DNA of 64,000 nt from Leptobrachium leishanense (GCA_009667805.1 CM019069.1:50240153-50304152); one strand, 5' to 3'; counted from the stretch's first letter, positions 1 through 13,944 are shown. Program-made: numbers and translations. The notes: a model not told the origin generated them from the sequence alone.

Positions 1-606
1 CAGGAGAATCCCATAGACTTCAATGTTAAAAATATTCCCGTCTTAATTCAATATCTAATAAACCGTTCATTATAAAATTCTGCAGCAAAGAGTCTCTTTA
101 TTTATAGATTTTTTAGGATACTTTAAGCATTTTTCAGATTTTTTTTTTTTTTTTAAAAGTCCGATTTTTTTTTGATTTTTTTTTCAGTTTACTTATTTAT
201 TTTGTAACAGCCCTCTTTATTATCATTCCCTGGACCTCCTGTGAAAATTTCAGACATTTTCGCTCAGTAGTTTCTTTGCAAACAGAGTTTCTTTTTCCCA
301 GATTCATACAAATGGTTTTTCTAATTTATTCACTGCCTCCTCTACTGTGAGCTCTGTGTGATTCGGCTCATGTTCGGCTCCTGTTCGACTTCTTCAAAGG
401 TTAATCCAGATGTTTTTGCTTGTTTTCAGTGTGCATTCGTTTTCGTCAGGTTTGCGGCAGCTTTTCCCTGCAATTCGGGGACCCTGTGGTGTTTGCTGAA
501 TACACCGCAGGGTCACCGAAATGCAATCGGCAAAAGGAACCGAATTGAAGAGAACGAAAAGTCACCGAACGTGCGGTGACTTTTCGAATCTCTTTGGATA
601 ACCCTG
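1..606 (+). repeat. A-family non-autonomous DNA element (left end cut by the window)
   Basis: Right part of a roughly 0.85-kb repeat found four times in the same orientation here (also 24752-25562, 34563-35387, 43192-44066). The right terminus is the inverted partner of CAGGGTTATTCAAAGAG seen at the left of the complete copies. The body has long T runs followed by a GC-richer segment, with no credible open frame. It is read as a MITE because of the terminal inverted repeats. The target duplication could not be settled. Confidence 0.75.
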
Positions 607-1174
607 TATGTTCACAATTTCTGCAGCGCCTGCACAGAACGATGAATCAGAGCTGGGCACATGCGCAGATCTGATCCATCGGCTGCCTCGCTACAGTGAC
701 GTCGACGTGCTCTCTGCCTGGTGACGTCACTAGGGACCGATCTGGTGACCGGCAGCCAGGAAATTCAAAAATCCCGGCTGCAGTGATGCTGGGTGGAGTG
801 GGGGAAACACCAGATTGGTGGAACAGGGAGGGGGCTGTACACATTCTGATCACTATATAACTGTATAATGGTCAAGATGAGTATAGTGTTCCTTAACAAA
901 AAAAAATCCTCTGGGGTCTGATGGAAAAAATGAGAACTTGAGATTTTAGGAAATTTAAGAAACTTATCAAAAAATACCAAAAAAAAGTAATAAATAGAAA
1001 TATATAGAAAAAAAGAGATCAGGATTCTCCTGCTGCTATATTTGTAGCATTAGCAAGGGCTTCTGGGATGGAGAAAGGCTTCACTAGTGGTTGAAACGTT
1101 GCTAGGTTTTCTTCCAATAAAAGTGCCCTTATAACTTGTTTGTGCCCGTGTCCTTTTCATTGGGTCCACATTTA
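607..1174. other. Non-coding stretch with one SINE-like tail fragment
   Basis: No gene is seen. 607-1040 looks single-copy within this window. 1040-1165 contains a segment with the GTTGAAACGTTG...CCAATAAAAGTG pattern that recurs in altered form near 17.97 and 59.75 kb, so it is probably an old interspersed repeat. Confidence 0.5.
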
Positions 1175-1913
1175 GGGCACTATTACACTCTTCGCGCCCA
1201 ATTTTGCGTGTGCGCAAAAACGCATTAACGTGAGAGGCAAAACCCTTCGCGCTGAACGTTGTATTACGACGTTCGCACACAAAATGCGCGTTAATGTCTA
1301 ACGCGAGTGACCCTGCGCGAACCCTGCGTGAACCCTGCGTGAGCGCTGTTAGTGCACGCATCCCATACTTAACATTGTGAGCGCAAATGCGTTTGTGTGC
1401 TGGTGCATGCATGGTATTACAATCTATGCGCAAAATTTAACGGACAACGTTTGCGCGCATAATTTTAACGTCTTTTAAAAGCTGGTGGTAACGACAAATC
1501 TGAACATCCTGGCCGAAACCAAATACACCAGCCCGAAAAAAAAATAATACAGCAATGTATAGTTACACATTCTACACATACCCAAACAATAAAATTGCGA
1601 AGTTGCGTGTTTTTATTATTGCTGCAACATAGATTGATTTTGACAGGCGCAAAAACTTAACGGGAGACAATTGTGGTTCTTAATTCTGATTGGCTGAATC
1701 GCGTTAAAAAACAGTACGCACACTGATTTCTGCGCGCAGCGTTAATGCGCACACGTTTTTGCACGTCGTTTTAATGAGCATTTTTTTTGACGGATGAAAA
1801 AATGTGCGAGTATTGTAATAACAGCGTTAATTATCGCGCGTTAACGTTTAACACTGCGCGCAAAAATTAATGCACTGCGCGAGCTTTTTTGCGCAAAGAA
1901 TGTAATAGAGCCC
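1175..1913. mobile_element. Foldback MITE with TTA target duplication (PIF/Harbinger-like)
   Basis: The ends are long imperfect inverted repeats, GGGCACTATTACACTCTTCG at the left and its partner at the right, rich in GCGC and CGTTAA words. TTA flanks both sides (1172-1174 and 1914-1916). A 3-bp TWA duplication plus GGG-starting termini is the known signature of PIF/Harbinger MITEs. The related element at 13290-13871 has the same GCGCAAATGCGC-type interior. There is no transposase, so it depends on an autonomous relative. Confidence 0.8.
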
Positions 1914-2149
1914 TTAGTAGGGACAGTCTCAATTTTGGACCAAAATCCCTTTTTTTTTACCTCTTAAATTCCCTTTCTTTAGTGGCTTTTCCATTATATT
2001 TGGGGTGTGCCTGCCGGTGTATAACAAAGCTGCAAAGCAATAAAACTCCCAGCAATGACTCTCTAAAATATAATAAATGTTGTTAGAAATCACTCGGTAT
2101 AAATGACATTTTTATTGACATTGTACCAAAAGGTTGTGATGTCAGTTTA

Positions 2150-2575
2150 GGCTAGGGTCAGACGAAAGCATTTTTCCCGCGAACGTGAAAAAGTGCGTCC
2201 GAACGCATTGACGTATTTTTTCACGGAATGCGCAAAAACGGTCAGACGACGCGCATTTTTGGGCGTGATTTTGTACGGATCGTCAATAAAACTCTTTTTG
2301 CGTCTGGACGTTATGTAGGCTGGACATTAGCAGCGTCTGACATCTCCTAATCACGCAAACACGCCGCTATGCCGCAGCTGCGCACTCAGTACGTCAGTAC
2401 TAGCGGTTCAGCGTTCTCAGAAAAATGCGTTCAAATTCCACTTGCGTTGCACGGCCGGACTTTTGTGCGGCCGTACATCGTATATTGGCCGTCATTGCCC
2501 GTCATCTGCTGCTAGTGTGGCCGTAATTATGTGCGCTAGAACGCACGTTAAAAGTGCGCTGGTCTGACCCCAGCC
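2150..2575. mobile_element. B1-type MITE, TIR GGCTAGGGTCAGAC
   Basis: Inverted termini GGCTAGGGTCAGACGA / GTCTGACCCCAGCC bound a 426-bp element whose interior contains many CGTCCG/ACGCAC words. The flanks are TTA at the left and TAA at the right. It is the same type as the nested copy at 39048-39472, where the TTA duplication is exact. It is non-coding. Confidence 0.8.
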
Positions 2576-2849
2576 TAATTAGCCTTTGAATAGCCTGGTC
2601 CCTCTGGACCTGTCTCATGGGACATTCTCTGCGGCTGGGGCCATGTGGATGCACTAAGTGCATCTGGTGTGACTCCTTCCAGTGTCCGTCATAGTGATTT
2701 GATGAATCAGCTGGGAGGACCACACAATGTTACATGTGTACTTTTAACACACATTACAACGGAAGTGGATTTTACCTCCCTGTCAAACCACTACGTGGAT
2801 GTCAGACGGGTCTACAAAGCACAAGCCTCTGTAAGAGACTGGGTTATTC

Positions 2850-3115
2850 AAAGAGCTCTCTCGTGTGGCGCAGTTTGGTGCGATTCGGCGAGTTCCTTTC
2901 ACCGCAGGGTCCCTGAAGTGCACCGAATGGATCCCCTGAGCACGGCTTATAAACCCACCAAACGCCAATGATAAACAGCCGAACACATCTGATAAACCGC
3001 CAAACCAAGCGGACGATCAGCTGAATGCCGCAGAACACCTCCGATCAGCTGAATGCCGCAGAACGCCTCCGATCAGCCGCCAAAAAAACCTGATCAGCCA
3101 CCGAACAGGGGTAAA
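2850..3115 (-). repeat. Partial inverted relative of the A-family element
   Basis: Words such as caccgcagggtc, ccgaacac and cgatcagc match the GC-rich third of the A elements in reverse orientation. A 28-bp segment (gatcagctgaatgccgcaga...) is tandemly duplicated at about 3017-3075. The ends are not recognisable, so this is a decayed fragment. Confidence 0.5.
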
Positions 3116-3213
3116 AAAAATAAATTTTAAAAGGTGTTTAAAACCAAAAAAATGCATGAAAATAATAAATAAGGTCCTATGAATAATAATAAAAGGGTTT
3201 GTTACAGCATTAA

Positions 3214-4550
3214 CCTCCCCGGTGGTCTGATTTTTGTCAGAATTTTGTGTCTAAAAGCTTTTAATTTTTTTTGGAAAGGAAATGTGTTGTTTCATATAGT
3301 AAGCCTGTAATCCTTAAAGGGACACTCTAATAAAAAATCACCCCCCCCCGTTTTTTAACCTTAATCTATCCCTACTCCCTTAATAAATCGTTCGTTTTTT
3401 TTTTTTTTTGCAACTGTAATACTTACCCTAAAACCCTCTTGTTTCCAGCGGCGTCTTTTTTTTTTCATACTCACCTCCCTCCTCTTCCGCTCCCTTCCTT
3501 CTTGAGTCTTCTATGCCTTCTGGTTTACGTGAGAAGCGCGCATGCGCGCCTCTCACGTAAGCCAGCCAATCGGCAGGCTTCCTCCCGGCTCCCTCTGAGG
3601 ATTAGTGTTGCGCGCAAGAGGATGCGCGCAACACTAACCCTCAGAGGGAGCCGCCAGCTTCTGCGGTGAGTTGGAGACGTCATCGCGCTGAAAGCGCGAT
3701 GACGTCTCCTACTCGGCAGAAGCGGGAATTATGATCCCGCTCTGCTGACTGACAGCTGGGAGGGCGGAGTAAAGTTCTCCGCCTCTCTCAGCTGTTTTCA
3801 GCATTTACAGCTGAACCGCTGAGCGGAGGGAGGGGGGACAGAGGGCGGCATACTCTGGGCATCATGACCACCTAAAAAAGCTTAGGTGGTCATGTTGCCT
3901 AGAGTGTCCCTTTAAGAAAAACTCACTGAAATCCATGAAAACAAGAGTCTAGTAAACACACGGAGTCAGATTAAGTTTGAAACATGAAATAACAAATAAA
4001 AAATAATGCAAATAAATTATATGCAATAAAATAATCAAACCAAAAACTCTGAAATCATTCAGCAAACAAGGGTGCAATATTAGTCACTGTATATTGCCTC
4101 AGTGTAAACATCCTTGGTATGGTATATTATTTCAATTATGTACACTCTTATTTATACAGCAACATTCATAATGCATACAATAATGTATCAATAATTATAT
4201 TTTCATATAAGAGATCTTGAAATCATATACTGTATACAGTAAAAAAAAAAATTGAATGTGTATGGTCTGTTTCTGATCTGTTAGTGTCACCTAGTGGCCG
4301 TCCAGGAGAACTGCATGTTAGGGACTTTACATTGAAATTATTTTTTTTACAGTTTGCTGCCTGGTCCCGCCCCCTGCATCTCGTGACTCACAGGGAGCAT
4401 TACCAGGAAGCAAGTCGCCGCGATCACACTGCGGGGGACGGCGAGGGAGCGCAGGATGTGGTAAGTATACAACCCGAGTGTGGCTCGGGGTTACCGTTCG
4501 CGGTAGCGAAATTTAACCCCGAGTCACACTCGGGAATACCGCCAGGGAGG
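3214..4550. mobile_element. TTAA-flanked element, TIR CCTCCCCGGTGG (interrupted)
   Basis: The left end CCTCCCCGGTGG and right end CCGCCAGGGAGG are inverted partners, each bordered by TTAA (3210-3213 and 4551-4554). The arms near 4470-4545 also fold back (gtggctcggggttacc / ccccgagtcacactcggg). TTAA duplications are made by piggyBac and Kolobok transposases, and the sequence alone does not decide between them. A second TTAA element (3318-3911) sits inside. No open frame of note. Confidence 0.8.
3318..3911. mobile_element. TTAA-flanked MITE AGGGACACTCTA nested in the previous element
   Basis: The termini AGGGACACTCTA / TAGAGTGTCCCT are perfect inverted repeats flanked by TTAA (3314-3317, 3912-3915). 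The interior contains strong foldbacks, for example gttagtgttgcgcgcaag against its partner around 3600-3640 and gatgacgtctcc around 3678-3710. It lies wholly inside 3214-4550, so it is the younger insertion. Confidence 0.85.
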
Positions 4551-4572
4551 TTAAAAAAATAACGCCATCTTA

Positions 4573-5030
4573 GGCCAGCGTCAGACGAACGCAGTGATCA
4601 CGTCTGTGTTGCGCACAGTTTAACGTCCGTCGTAGCATAGAATCATGATCAATAGAGACCCACACACGAAGTACGTGCGCACCGAACTGCGCACACACAA
4701 CGCACGTGGCAAACGGACACAAGTTAGGCAAGAACGTAAAACCGCTAGACGGATGCGTAGACTGCACCACGTCTGCATAGCGTTCTGTGTGAGTGATGAG
4801 ATGTCAGACGCAGCGCATTTGCGATATCCAGCACCTTGACGCACAAAATGGCTTTTCATATCCTTTTCAAATTTGTATCATTTTTCATATTAATTTTGTT
4901 AACCATAATTCCCTTTTTTCTACGTCCGTCAACAAAACGGACCATGTGGTGTCTACAGTATCTTCCGTCAGTACATCCGTCCGTTGTGCACGCACGCAGA
5001 GTGCGCTCAGACTGTGTTCATCTGACAGCC
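4573..5030. mobile_element. B2-type MITE
   Basis: The left end GGCCAGCGTCAGACGAACGC and right end catctgacagcc are diverged versions of the B2 termini seen at 38794-39659 and 44311-44755. The flanks are TTA (4570-4572) and TAA (5031-5033). The interior shares the ACGTCCGT/GTACGTGCGC pattern. It is older than the other two B2 copies judging by end divergence. Confidence 0.7.
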
Positions 5031-5040
5031 TAAAAAATAA

Positions 5041-5415
5041 ATTAATAAAAAGACTATTCTTTTCATTTGCAGCAAAAAAACGGTTGAATAAAAAATTGAT
5101 AAAAAATGGGATTTTTTTTTTTACATTGAAATCTATGGGATTCGCCTGTTTAAACCTGTCGAATGAAAGCAACAAAAATCTGGGCATTTCGCTAACTTTT
5201 CGGTGCTGTTCAGCGTTCTCTGAATAGATTAACCATTACTTCTCTATGGGGAATTTCACTGCCACTGAATTATAACGTATTTCACTGGCATTTCGCCAAT
5301 ATTTGGTGAATTGCCAGCTTTCTGAAAGCCGAATTGCCACAAAATTGCACTGTACAGGAAAATTCACAGTTCAGTGCAATTCGGTGGCAAATTTGGCTCT
5401 TTTTGAATAACTCCT
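5041..5415 (-). repeat. Decayed inverted A-family fragment
   Basis: Reverse-orientation matches to the A elements: catttgcagc, ttacattgaaatctatggga, then the ctctatggggaatttcactg and gccaatttgg segments, ending at tttgaataactcc, which resembles the terminal tttgaataaccc. The order agrees with the A body read backwards. Confidence 0.55.
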
Positions 5416-5682
5416 TAACATTTTGTAGAGCAGTGCATGCTTGGAGGTGGCCACATGGGCATCAGAGCGGAAAGAACATCCATTCTCATGGACGTTCTTT
5501 CCTCACTCCTGTACGTCCCTGTGGGCCCATCCTAAAACGCAATGTCCCTCTGGCTTTTTATAGTATTGGCACCTATGATATTGTGGACTTTCATTGAAGA
5601 CAGGAGCGATTGTACAAAGCTAACTTTTATTATATTTTATCTTTTTACCTGCTGATCTTAGATTTCCCAGACTTCCCATTAT

Positions 5683-5975
5683 TATTATTTATTTATAAAG
5701 CGCCAGCATATTCCGCAACGCTGTACAATGGGCACAATATAGACAGGGTTTTACAATACATTGAACAACATTTTGACAAACCAGTACAGGAGGAAACAAG
5801 GGCCCTATTCCCATGAGAATTTACAATCTAGAAGGGTTGGGGTGGAAACAGGAGGAATGTGTGTCTGTCCACTGTGTCTATGCACCGCAACTGCAATATA
5901 TATTTCACGTCACAGTTCTGACCAATGGTTTATCATTTGTAAAGCGCTGTGGAAACTGTTTGCGCTATATAAATG
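5683..5975 (+). repeat. Interspersed J repeat (attattatttataaagcgcc type)
   Basis: Starts with ATT repeats and tttataaagcgccagcatat, then cgctgtacaatggg and cttatt/agggccc words, and ends near a gcgctatataaatgataat motif. Related copies lie at 7206-7351 plus 8170-8300, at 42807-43165 and at 49665-50320. Class unknown; no protein is encoded. Confidence 0.6.
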
Positions 5976-6334
5976 ATAATAATAATAATTAGTCTTACCA
6001 CTAACATCATGGGAATTTTTGTTAGTATACAGAACTATATGTACCTAACTCTTATTCCTATTTTACCTACCTATATTGTACATATATATGTGCAGATGGC
6101 TTCTGCAATATTTAACAAAACCAATTATAGCATGGAGGCTTTTTACCTCACTTTTTGTCCTCCATCACAACCGTTGTAAGTACTGATTTGCCCTACGGGT
6201 CCAAGCATCCACTGCAACTGGTCATGCCTAGCTCTTGCTGATGAGGGTCCAATAAACACAAAACAGTGCTAGGAGCGGCTTTGACCAGTTGCATAAACCT
6301 GATCTCTGATAAAAAAAAAAAGCTATAGTATGAC

Positions 6335-6512
6335 ATGGTATTGATTTAAGGGTTCTGTGTTAGAACAGCCCCTGGATGCATAAACGTGAGACAGATGTCA
6401 TTAGCATGTCCTACCCAGAATTCCTTGCTGCATATGGAGAATGTGGCACAGGAACTCTGGGATGCAATTCTTTGAATTGCTGTGATGTGCAGATGGCTTT
6501 TGCAAGAATAAA
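6335..6512 (+). repeat. Interspersed K repeat
   Basis: A segment with gcataaacgtgagacagatg, tacccagaattccttgctgc and gctgtgatgtgcagatggct recurs inverted at 60345-60530 with high identity over about 170 bp. No ends or duplication were resolved. Flanked by TA-rich simple sequence (6516-6600). Confidence 0.65.
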
Positions 6513-7351
6513 CACATTATATATATATAAATATATATATTATATTATTTTGTACCTACCTCTTATTCCTATTTTACACACACATATATATATATTAGTG
6601 TTGTATATTGTACCTATATATTTCTATTGCATTAATACATAAGTTTTTTATTCCTTATTATTTTGTATTATTGCCTAGCTGTCATTAAAGTATCTGCAAT
6701 AGATTTTTTCTTGCTGATGATGCCCTGGTAATCAATGATACATTGTCTCATTCTTATTAAATCTGGCATGGCTCCTCTGAGGAAGGGAGGCGACCACTTC
6801 TTGTGAGAGTCTAGTGGCTGATGCCAAAAAAACGAAGTTTGAGGTCAACAAAGATTATCATAACATCTATTATTTTAATTTTAAAAACATGCTGTCTATA
6901 TATTCATTATGTGAATACAATGCTGGGTGTGGACACCCCATTAACTGGTTTGCTGCTCTTGGGAGTTTCTATGTGTAGAGAAAAATGACTCACAGCAAAA
7001 CACAAGGGGCTGTATTCCAGCAGAGCCGGTAATAAGCAGCCGCCACGATGGAAAAATGGCAAGAGCCATTTAATCTTAGTGGCTCCTTATTAGTGGCTCC
7101 CTATTACCGGGTCTATTATGTGCCAGCTGCTATACTAGTGGCTTGGCTTGTAACTTTAGAGGACCTCTAATGGACACCATGGAGAGTTTTGCAGATCCAG
7201 CATGAGTTATTATTATTCTGTATATTCCGCAGCGCTGTACAATGGGGAGAGCAGACATGAGACATACTAGAACACATACGGAACAGAGGGCCCTGCCCTT
7301 AGGATAATTGACTTACTGATACAGCACTTTACACAAGTGCTCAGCCAGAGC

Positions 7352-8169
7352 CAGTGGCGTAACTAGAAACCTGAGGGCCCCGGTGCAAGAATCCACGAAG
7401 GCCCCCCCCCAAAAAAAGATCTATGTATTTTTACTTATTTTTCACTGCAAAATAAAACAAAGATAGTATTGCCCCCAGCTCACATGGATATATATTGCCC
7501 CCCAGCTCTCATGGATATATATTGCCCCCCAGCTCTCATGGGTATATATAGGGCCCCCCAGCTCTCATGGATATATATTGCCCCTCAGCTCTCATGGGTA
7601 TATATAGGGCCCCCCAGCTCTCATGGGTATATATTGCCCCTCAGCTCTCATGGGTATATATAGGGCCCCCCAGCTCTCATGGGTGTATATAGGGCCCCCC
7701 AGCTCTCATGGATATATATTGGCCCCCAGCTCATGGGTATATAGGGCCCCAGCTCATAGGTATATAGGCCCCCAGCTCATAGGTATATAGGCCCCCAGCT
7801 CATGGGTATATACGGCCCCCAGCTCTCACCTCTGCTGGCCCCAGGGCAGGCTCCGCCGGCGTTCCGTTGTTCTCCGAGGCGTGCGGCCGCTGGAAGCATG
7901 CGTCTTGGCCGCTCGCCGGAAACCAGCTGATCAGAGCAGAGGTCTCGCGAGAGGATCTCGTGCGCTGGTCAGGTGGTTCCTATCCCACATGAGCGGCCAA
8001 GCTGCATGTCAGTGGCCGCTCGCAGGGAGAGGGACGGCCAGCGCGCGGCTCCCAGATTCCGGCACTGATTGCCGGAATCTGGTGGGCGGTGCTGGGCCCC
8101 CCTCCAGTGGTGGAATGCCAGGGTCCGGTCGCAACTGCGACCGCTGAGACCCTGGTACTTCCGCCACTG
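7352..8169. mobile_element. hAT MITE (CAGTGGCG ends) with internal minisatellite
   Basis: The termini CAGTGGCG / CGCCACTG (the right end reads ccgccactg) are flanked by an exact 8-bp duplication GCCAGAGC (7344-7351 and 8170-8177), the hallmark of hAT insertion. Positions 7471-7830 are a minisatellite with a cccagctctcatgg core. The right third (7840-8160) is GC-rich non-coding sequence. It was inserted into a J repeat, whose right part resumes at 8170. The same architecture is at 30947-32082. Confidence 0.9.
7471..7830 (+). repeat. Minisatellite, about 27-bp unit, inside hAT MITE
   Basis: Tandem units gcccccagctctcatgggta plus tatatag/tatattg alternate, and later units shorten to gcccccagctcatgggtata. 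About 14 units. Open frames across it are by-products of the repeat and not genes. Confidence 0.9.
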
Positions 8170-8177
8170 GCCAGAGC

Positions 8178-8665
8178 ATTACAATCGTGAGCTTACAATC
8201 TAAAGGACAGGGGTAAGTGAAACAGAAGGGGAGCTGGGGAGTGTGGATTTGGTGGCTAGAGAGAGAATAGCAAGCCACAGGTTGATTAGAATAAAGTGGC
8301 TACAGGTGGAGGGGAATGAATATGTTTGGGCCTAGGACTGGGTGGGAGTGAGGGTGGATGGGGCGGGCAGGTGGCACTGCAGAGTGCATGCTGTTCCATC
8401 AGAAGGACAACAGAGGACAATATCTACTCCAAGTAATAAAACATTTACAGCAGGGATCTCAAACTCTGGTCTCCTAGATGTTGATGACCTACGATTTCCA
8501 TAATTTAATGTAATAGACGGCCAGGGAATCATGGGAGTTGTAGTTCGGAAACATCTCTGAGGACAGAGTAGGAAATCCTGGATTTAGAGAGAGGGAGAGT
8601 AGATGGCGGACGGTGGACCTTGTAGCCCTCTTTACCATTTCAAATTCTTCTGCGTATTTTTGGTG
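8178..8665. other. J-repeat remainder and a short foldback repeat
   Basis: 8170-8300 continues the J repeat (gagcttacaatctaaaggac). 8455-8560 holds an inverted-repeat element with ctcaaactctggtctcc and atcatgggagttgtagttc, related to 52985-53095 and 56785-56935. No gene seen. Confidence 0.55.
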
Positions 8666-8972
8666 TTAAAGGGACACTACCATGTACAGTTGCAAGAAAA
8701 AGTATGTGAACCCTTTGGGATTATGGGGAGTTTTGCATGAATTGGTCATAAAATGTGCTCTGATCTTCATCTAAGTCACATCAATTTGTAAAACACAGTC
8801 TGCTTAAAATAATACCACACAAACATATGTTTTCATGTGTTTATTGAACACAACATGTAAACATTCACAGTGCAGGGTGGAAAAAGTATGTGAACCCCTA
8901 GCCTAATGACTTCTCCAAGAGCTAATTGGAGCCAGGAGTGAGCCAACCTTGAGTCCAGTCAGTTTGATATTA

Positions 8973-10917
<1,945 letters not shown>

Positions 10918-11544
10918 TAATATCACACTGCCTGGACTCAAGGTTGGCTCACTCCTGGCTCCAATTAGCTCTTGGAGAAGTCATTAGGCTAGGGGTTCAC
11001 ATACTTTTTCCACCCTGCACTGTGAATGTTTACATGTTATGTTCAATAAACACATGAAAACATATGTTTGTGTGGTATTATTTTAAGCAGACGGTGTTTT
11101 ACAAATTGATGTGACTTAGATGAAGATCAGAGCACATTTTATGACGAATTCATGCAAAATTCCACGTAATCCCAAAGGGTTCACATACTTTTTCTTGCCA
11201 CTGTACATAAACTGTAACTAGATTACTCATGCATTATAAAAAAACACTTTATAAAACACATGCTGCTGTTATTTTTCTTTGAAATAATTGTGTATAAAAG
11301 GAAAATAAAGTTACGTTTTTATCTCCTGTTTCCATTTTGTGGATTTTTCCCATGATGCAACATTTACCAAAATCTGTGAAAAAGTTTTACATTACTGCTG
11401 TGGTTTATCTTTTACAGTATTTAACAGTCAGTGGAGTGGAGGAGGGAATGTTTTTAGCTAAAGCAGCAGGGGTGTATTGTTCTCTAGGCTACTCGAGATA
11501 AGAGATGGCAGCCGAATGAGATATGACAGGGAGCTTGAAAGTTC

Positions 11545-11888
11545 CAAGGACACTTGCTGGTGGCGTCTTCTGAGTGGGATCGAGTTGGCTTTCCATGATT
11601 GTAGAGCAGCGATCTGGTGGTTAGGTTGAACACGCTTCTCAAAAAGTCGAGACTTGCTTCTCTACAGTTGGATTGGAGGGATGTGGTGAACGGGATTTGA
11701 CTTGCTTCTCCATGGTCGAAAGGCAGAGACGTTACCACTGGACTCCAGTCAATATTGTGTGATCGGCAAGTATGTACCGTTAGGCATCTTGCCCAAGGAC
11801 ACTTACTGGAGAGGTGCTATGGCCGGGATTCGAACTTGGGTCTTCACAGTTATAGAGCAGTGATGTTACCTCTACTACATCCAGCCGG
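11545..11888 (-). mobile_element. tRNA-like SINE, minus strand
   Basis: Read on the minus strand it begins ccggctggatgtagtagagg, with a B-box-like gttcgaatccc, then ctctccagtaagtgtccttg, followed by a second unit with gagaagcaagtc and cactcagaagacgccaccag. It is collinear with the plus-strand copies at 48552-48875 and 59842-60150. The head folds like a tRNA acceptor (tggagtagagg against cctctcca). It interrupts the 8666 MITE. Confidence 0.75.
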
Positions 11889-11949
11889 TATCAACCGCTT
11901 GTACACTGATCTTGTAAAGCGCTGTGTTATATAAATAAAGGATAATAAT

Positions 11950-12944
11950 AATATAGGGTCTACTCACAAATATTGAGCTCGTCTTTTGTGATGACTGAGT
12001 TGCTCTTGTTGACATTTGATCAGGTAAATGTTAGCCAATGGAATCCATATTGATTAGTTAATCCAACAATTGCAAATCGGCTGGAACATCTGAGTTACAT
12101 TCTCAACGTCATCTCTGATCTTTGGGAATAGGCTTAGGCTGCCTGTGAGGGACCAATGGCCGCTACACAACGTTTTGTAAATTCTAGATTATTAAAACTG
12201 AAAAAGGTGCATATTCACGCATAAAATTTGCATAATAGCATTACATAGCATTGCTTAATGCCATAATTTAGTTTATCTCACAGATGGGGATAGTATTTTG
12301 AAGTATTTCCAAGCTACATAATAGAACAGCTGTTACGGTGTTACCGTTTATGGCCAAACAGTTTTATTTAGTGTAACTAAAATGGTAGTAACTGACAATG
12401 CAATGGTATTTTATTTTGTCATTTTCATGGGTTACGACGACCAAAATTAAAACCATACAAAATTGTAAGCATGTCAGTAGATTCCATAGAGTGATTGTGT
12501 TTTTTTTTTAAGTAGTAAAACATCCACAAGATTATTTAGTATCCTTATATTACTGTGTTTTGTCTTCCAGATTTACGATGCATGGTGGTCTTTTCTGCAT
12601 CTGTAAGCAATGGATTATATACACGAGTCATGCCTAATTATATCTTTATTGAGCACCTAAAAGACTCACATTATGAGTGGGAGTGAATAATAAAATGGAA
12701 TTGTGATTATGAAGTCGGTTTTGTAAGAGGATTATTTCCAAATGGGCAATTTAGATAGTTTAGTGGAGAGTTTATATTAATGGGATTCTATTATTTACAT
12801 CACGACTATTGTATATAAAAACATCAGAACACAGTTACTTTTCCTTTATGTGCATAGAGGTAGTAATGGAGTTAACAAATGGTTAATAAGTGGATACATT
12901 TTAACTAAACTGACAACATTACTCATCCTGATCACTTCGGTGTG
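11950..12944. other. Repeat-poor non-coding stretch
   Basis: No gene, terminal repeats or tandem structure were recognised. 11985-12180 is high-complexity (words such as tgattagttaatcc) and could be a conserved element, but this is weak. The rest is AT-rich. Confidence 0.4.
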
Positions 12945-12948
12945 TTAA

Positions 12949-13000
12949 AGGGACACTACCACCACTTGACAGCCCTGCTCTAGAACATCACTTCTGTGCT
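12949..13000 (+). repeat. Left end of a TTAA-type MITE fragment
   Basis: TTAA (12945-12948) followed by AGGGACACTACCACC matches the left terminus of the 17040 and 8666 elements. The body then diverges and no right end is found, so only the terminus is supported. Confidence 0.5.
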
Positions 13001-13227
13001 GTTTGTGTTCCAGCCTGCATGTCCTTTTTGCTATTCTACTGCTTCTTGTGATATTAATTATGCTTGTGGGACACGGTAGACCATCAAAGTCACATAATAT
13101 AGGGGCCTTTCACTTTTCCTACAGGGATCTCCAAATACTAGATCAAACTTCTGCAGACACGGGTTTTACTAATTTAAGATTGCATTTCTTTGTGTCCACG
13201 AAGTATCAATGATGAACAACAATCTAT

Positions 13228-13944
13228 GGGCCATATTACAATGTTGGTGCTAACTTAACCAGAGCAGTTGTAAACTTAAAACCTTCAGACCCTATTACAC
13301 GCTTTGCGCAGCGCATTTGCGTGGGCGCAAATGCGCTTTTGCGCGAGGACAAAACCATTTGCGCGGAACGTCATAGTACGACGTTCACGCAAACGATGCG
13401 CGTTAACGTCCAACGCGAGTGACCCTGCGCGAGCGCAAGTTCCTGCGCGCATCCTATACTTAACATTGTGAGCGCAAATGCGTTTGCGCGAAGATTGTAA
13501 TACCATCCGCACTAAGTCGTACGAGTGACGTTTGCGTGAATTTTCGGAACGGTGTTAACTGCAAATATGATCGTTGTGGCCGAAACAAAATAACTCAGCA
13601 ATAAAAAAAAAATACGGCACAGTACAGTTACACATTCTACACATACCCAGACATAAAAAATTTATAATTTGTCAATTTTTTTTTGCTGCAGCACATATAC
13701 ACAGATTGACTTTGACAGGCGCAACAACCTAACTTTAGAAAATGGTGGTTCTTATTTCTGATTGCTCTCGGAGCGTACTACTGCATTAATTTGCGCGCGT
13801 AAACATTTTTTGCGTGCGCAAAAAAAATTGCGCTGCGCGAGCGCATTTGCGCGAAGCGTGTAATGGGGCCCTCAGAGGCTATAATGGCCCTGGGAAGTTT
13901 ACAACAGCTCTGATTAAGTTAGCACCAAGTATGTAATATGGCCC
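13228..13944. mobile_element. Small foldback MITE (GGGCCATATTACA) interrupted by a larger one
   Basis: The left part gggccatattacaatgttgg / gtgctaacttaacc and the right part gattaagttagcaccaag / tatgtaatatggccc are inverted partners. The uninterrupted relative at 58148-58256 shows the original length was about 109 bp. TAT is present on both flanks. It is split by 13290-13871. Confidence 0.85.
13290..13871. mobile_element. Foldback MITE (GCGCAAATGCGC type) nested inside 13228-13944
   Basis: The ends CCCTATTACACGCTTTGCGC and its right partner are inverted repeats, flanked by TCAGA at 13285-13289 and 13872-13876. The interior resembles the element at 1175-1913 (tttgcgtgggcgcaaatgcg, cgacgttcacgcaaac, taacgtccaacgcgag). 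Non-coding. Confidence 0.85.

Noticed and set aside
7471..7830. CRISPR-like array
   Set aside because: Units are contiguous without unique spacers and lie within a hAT MITE of a vertebrate genome.
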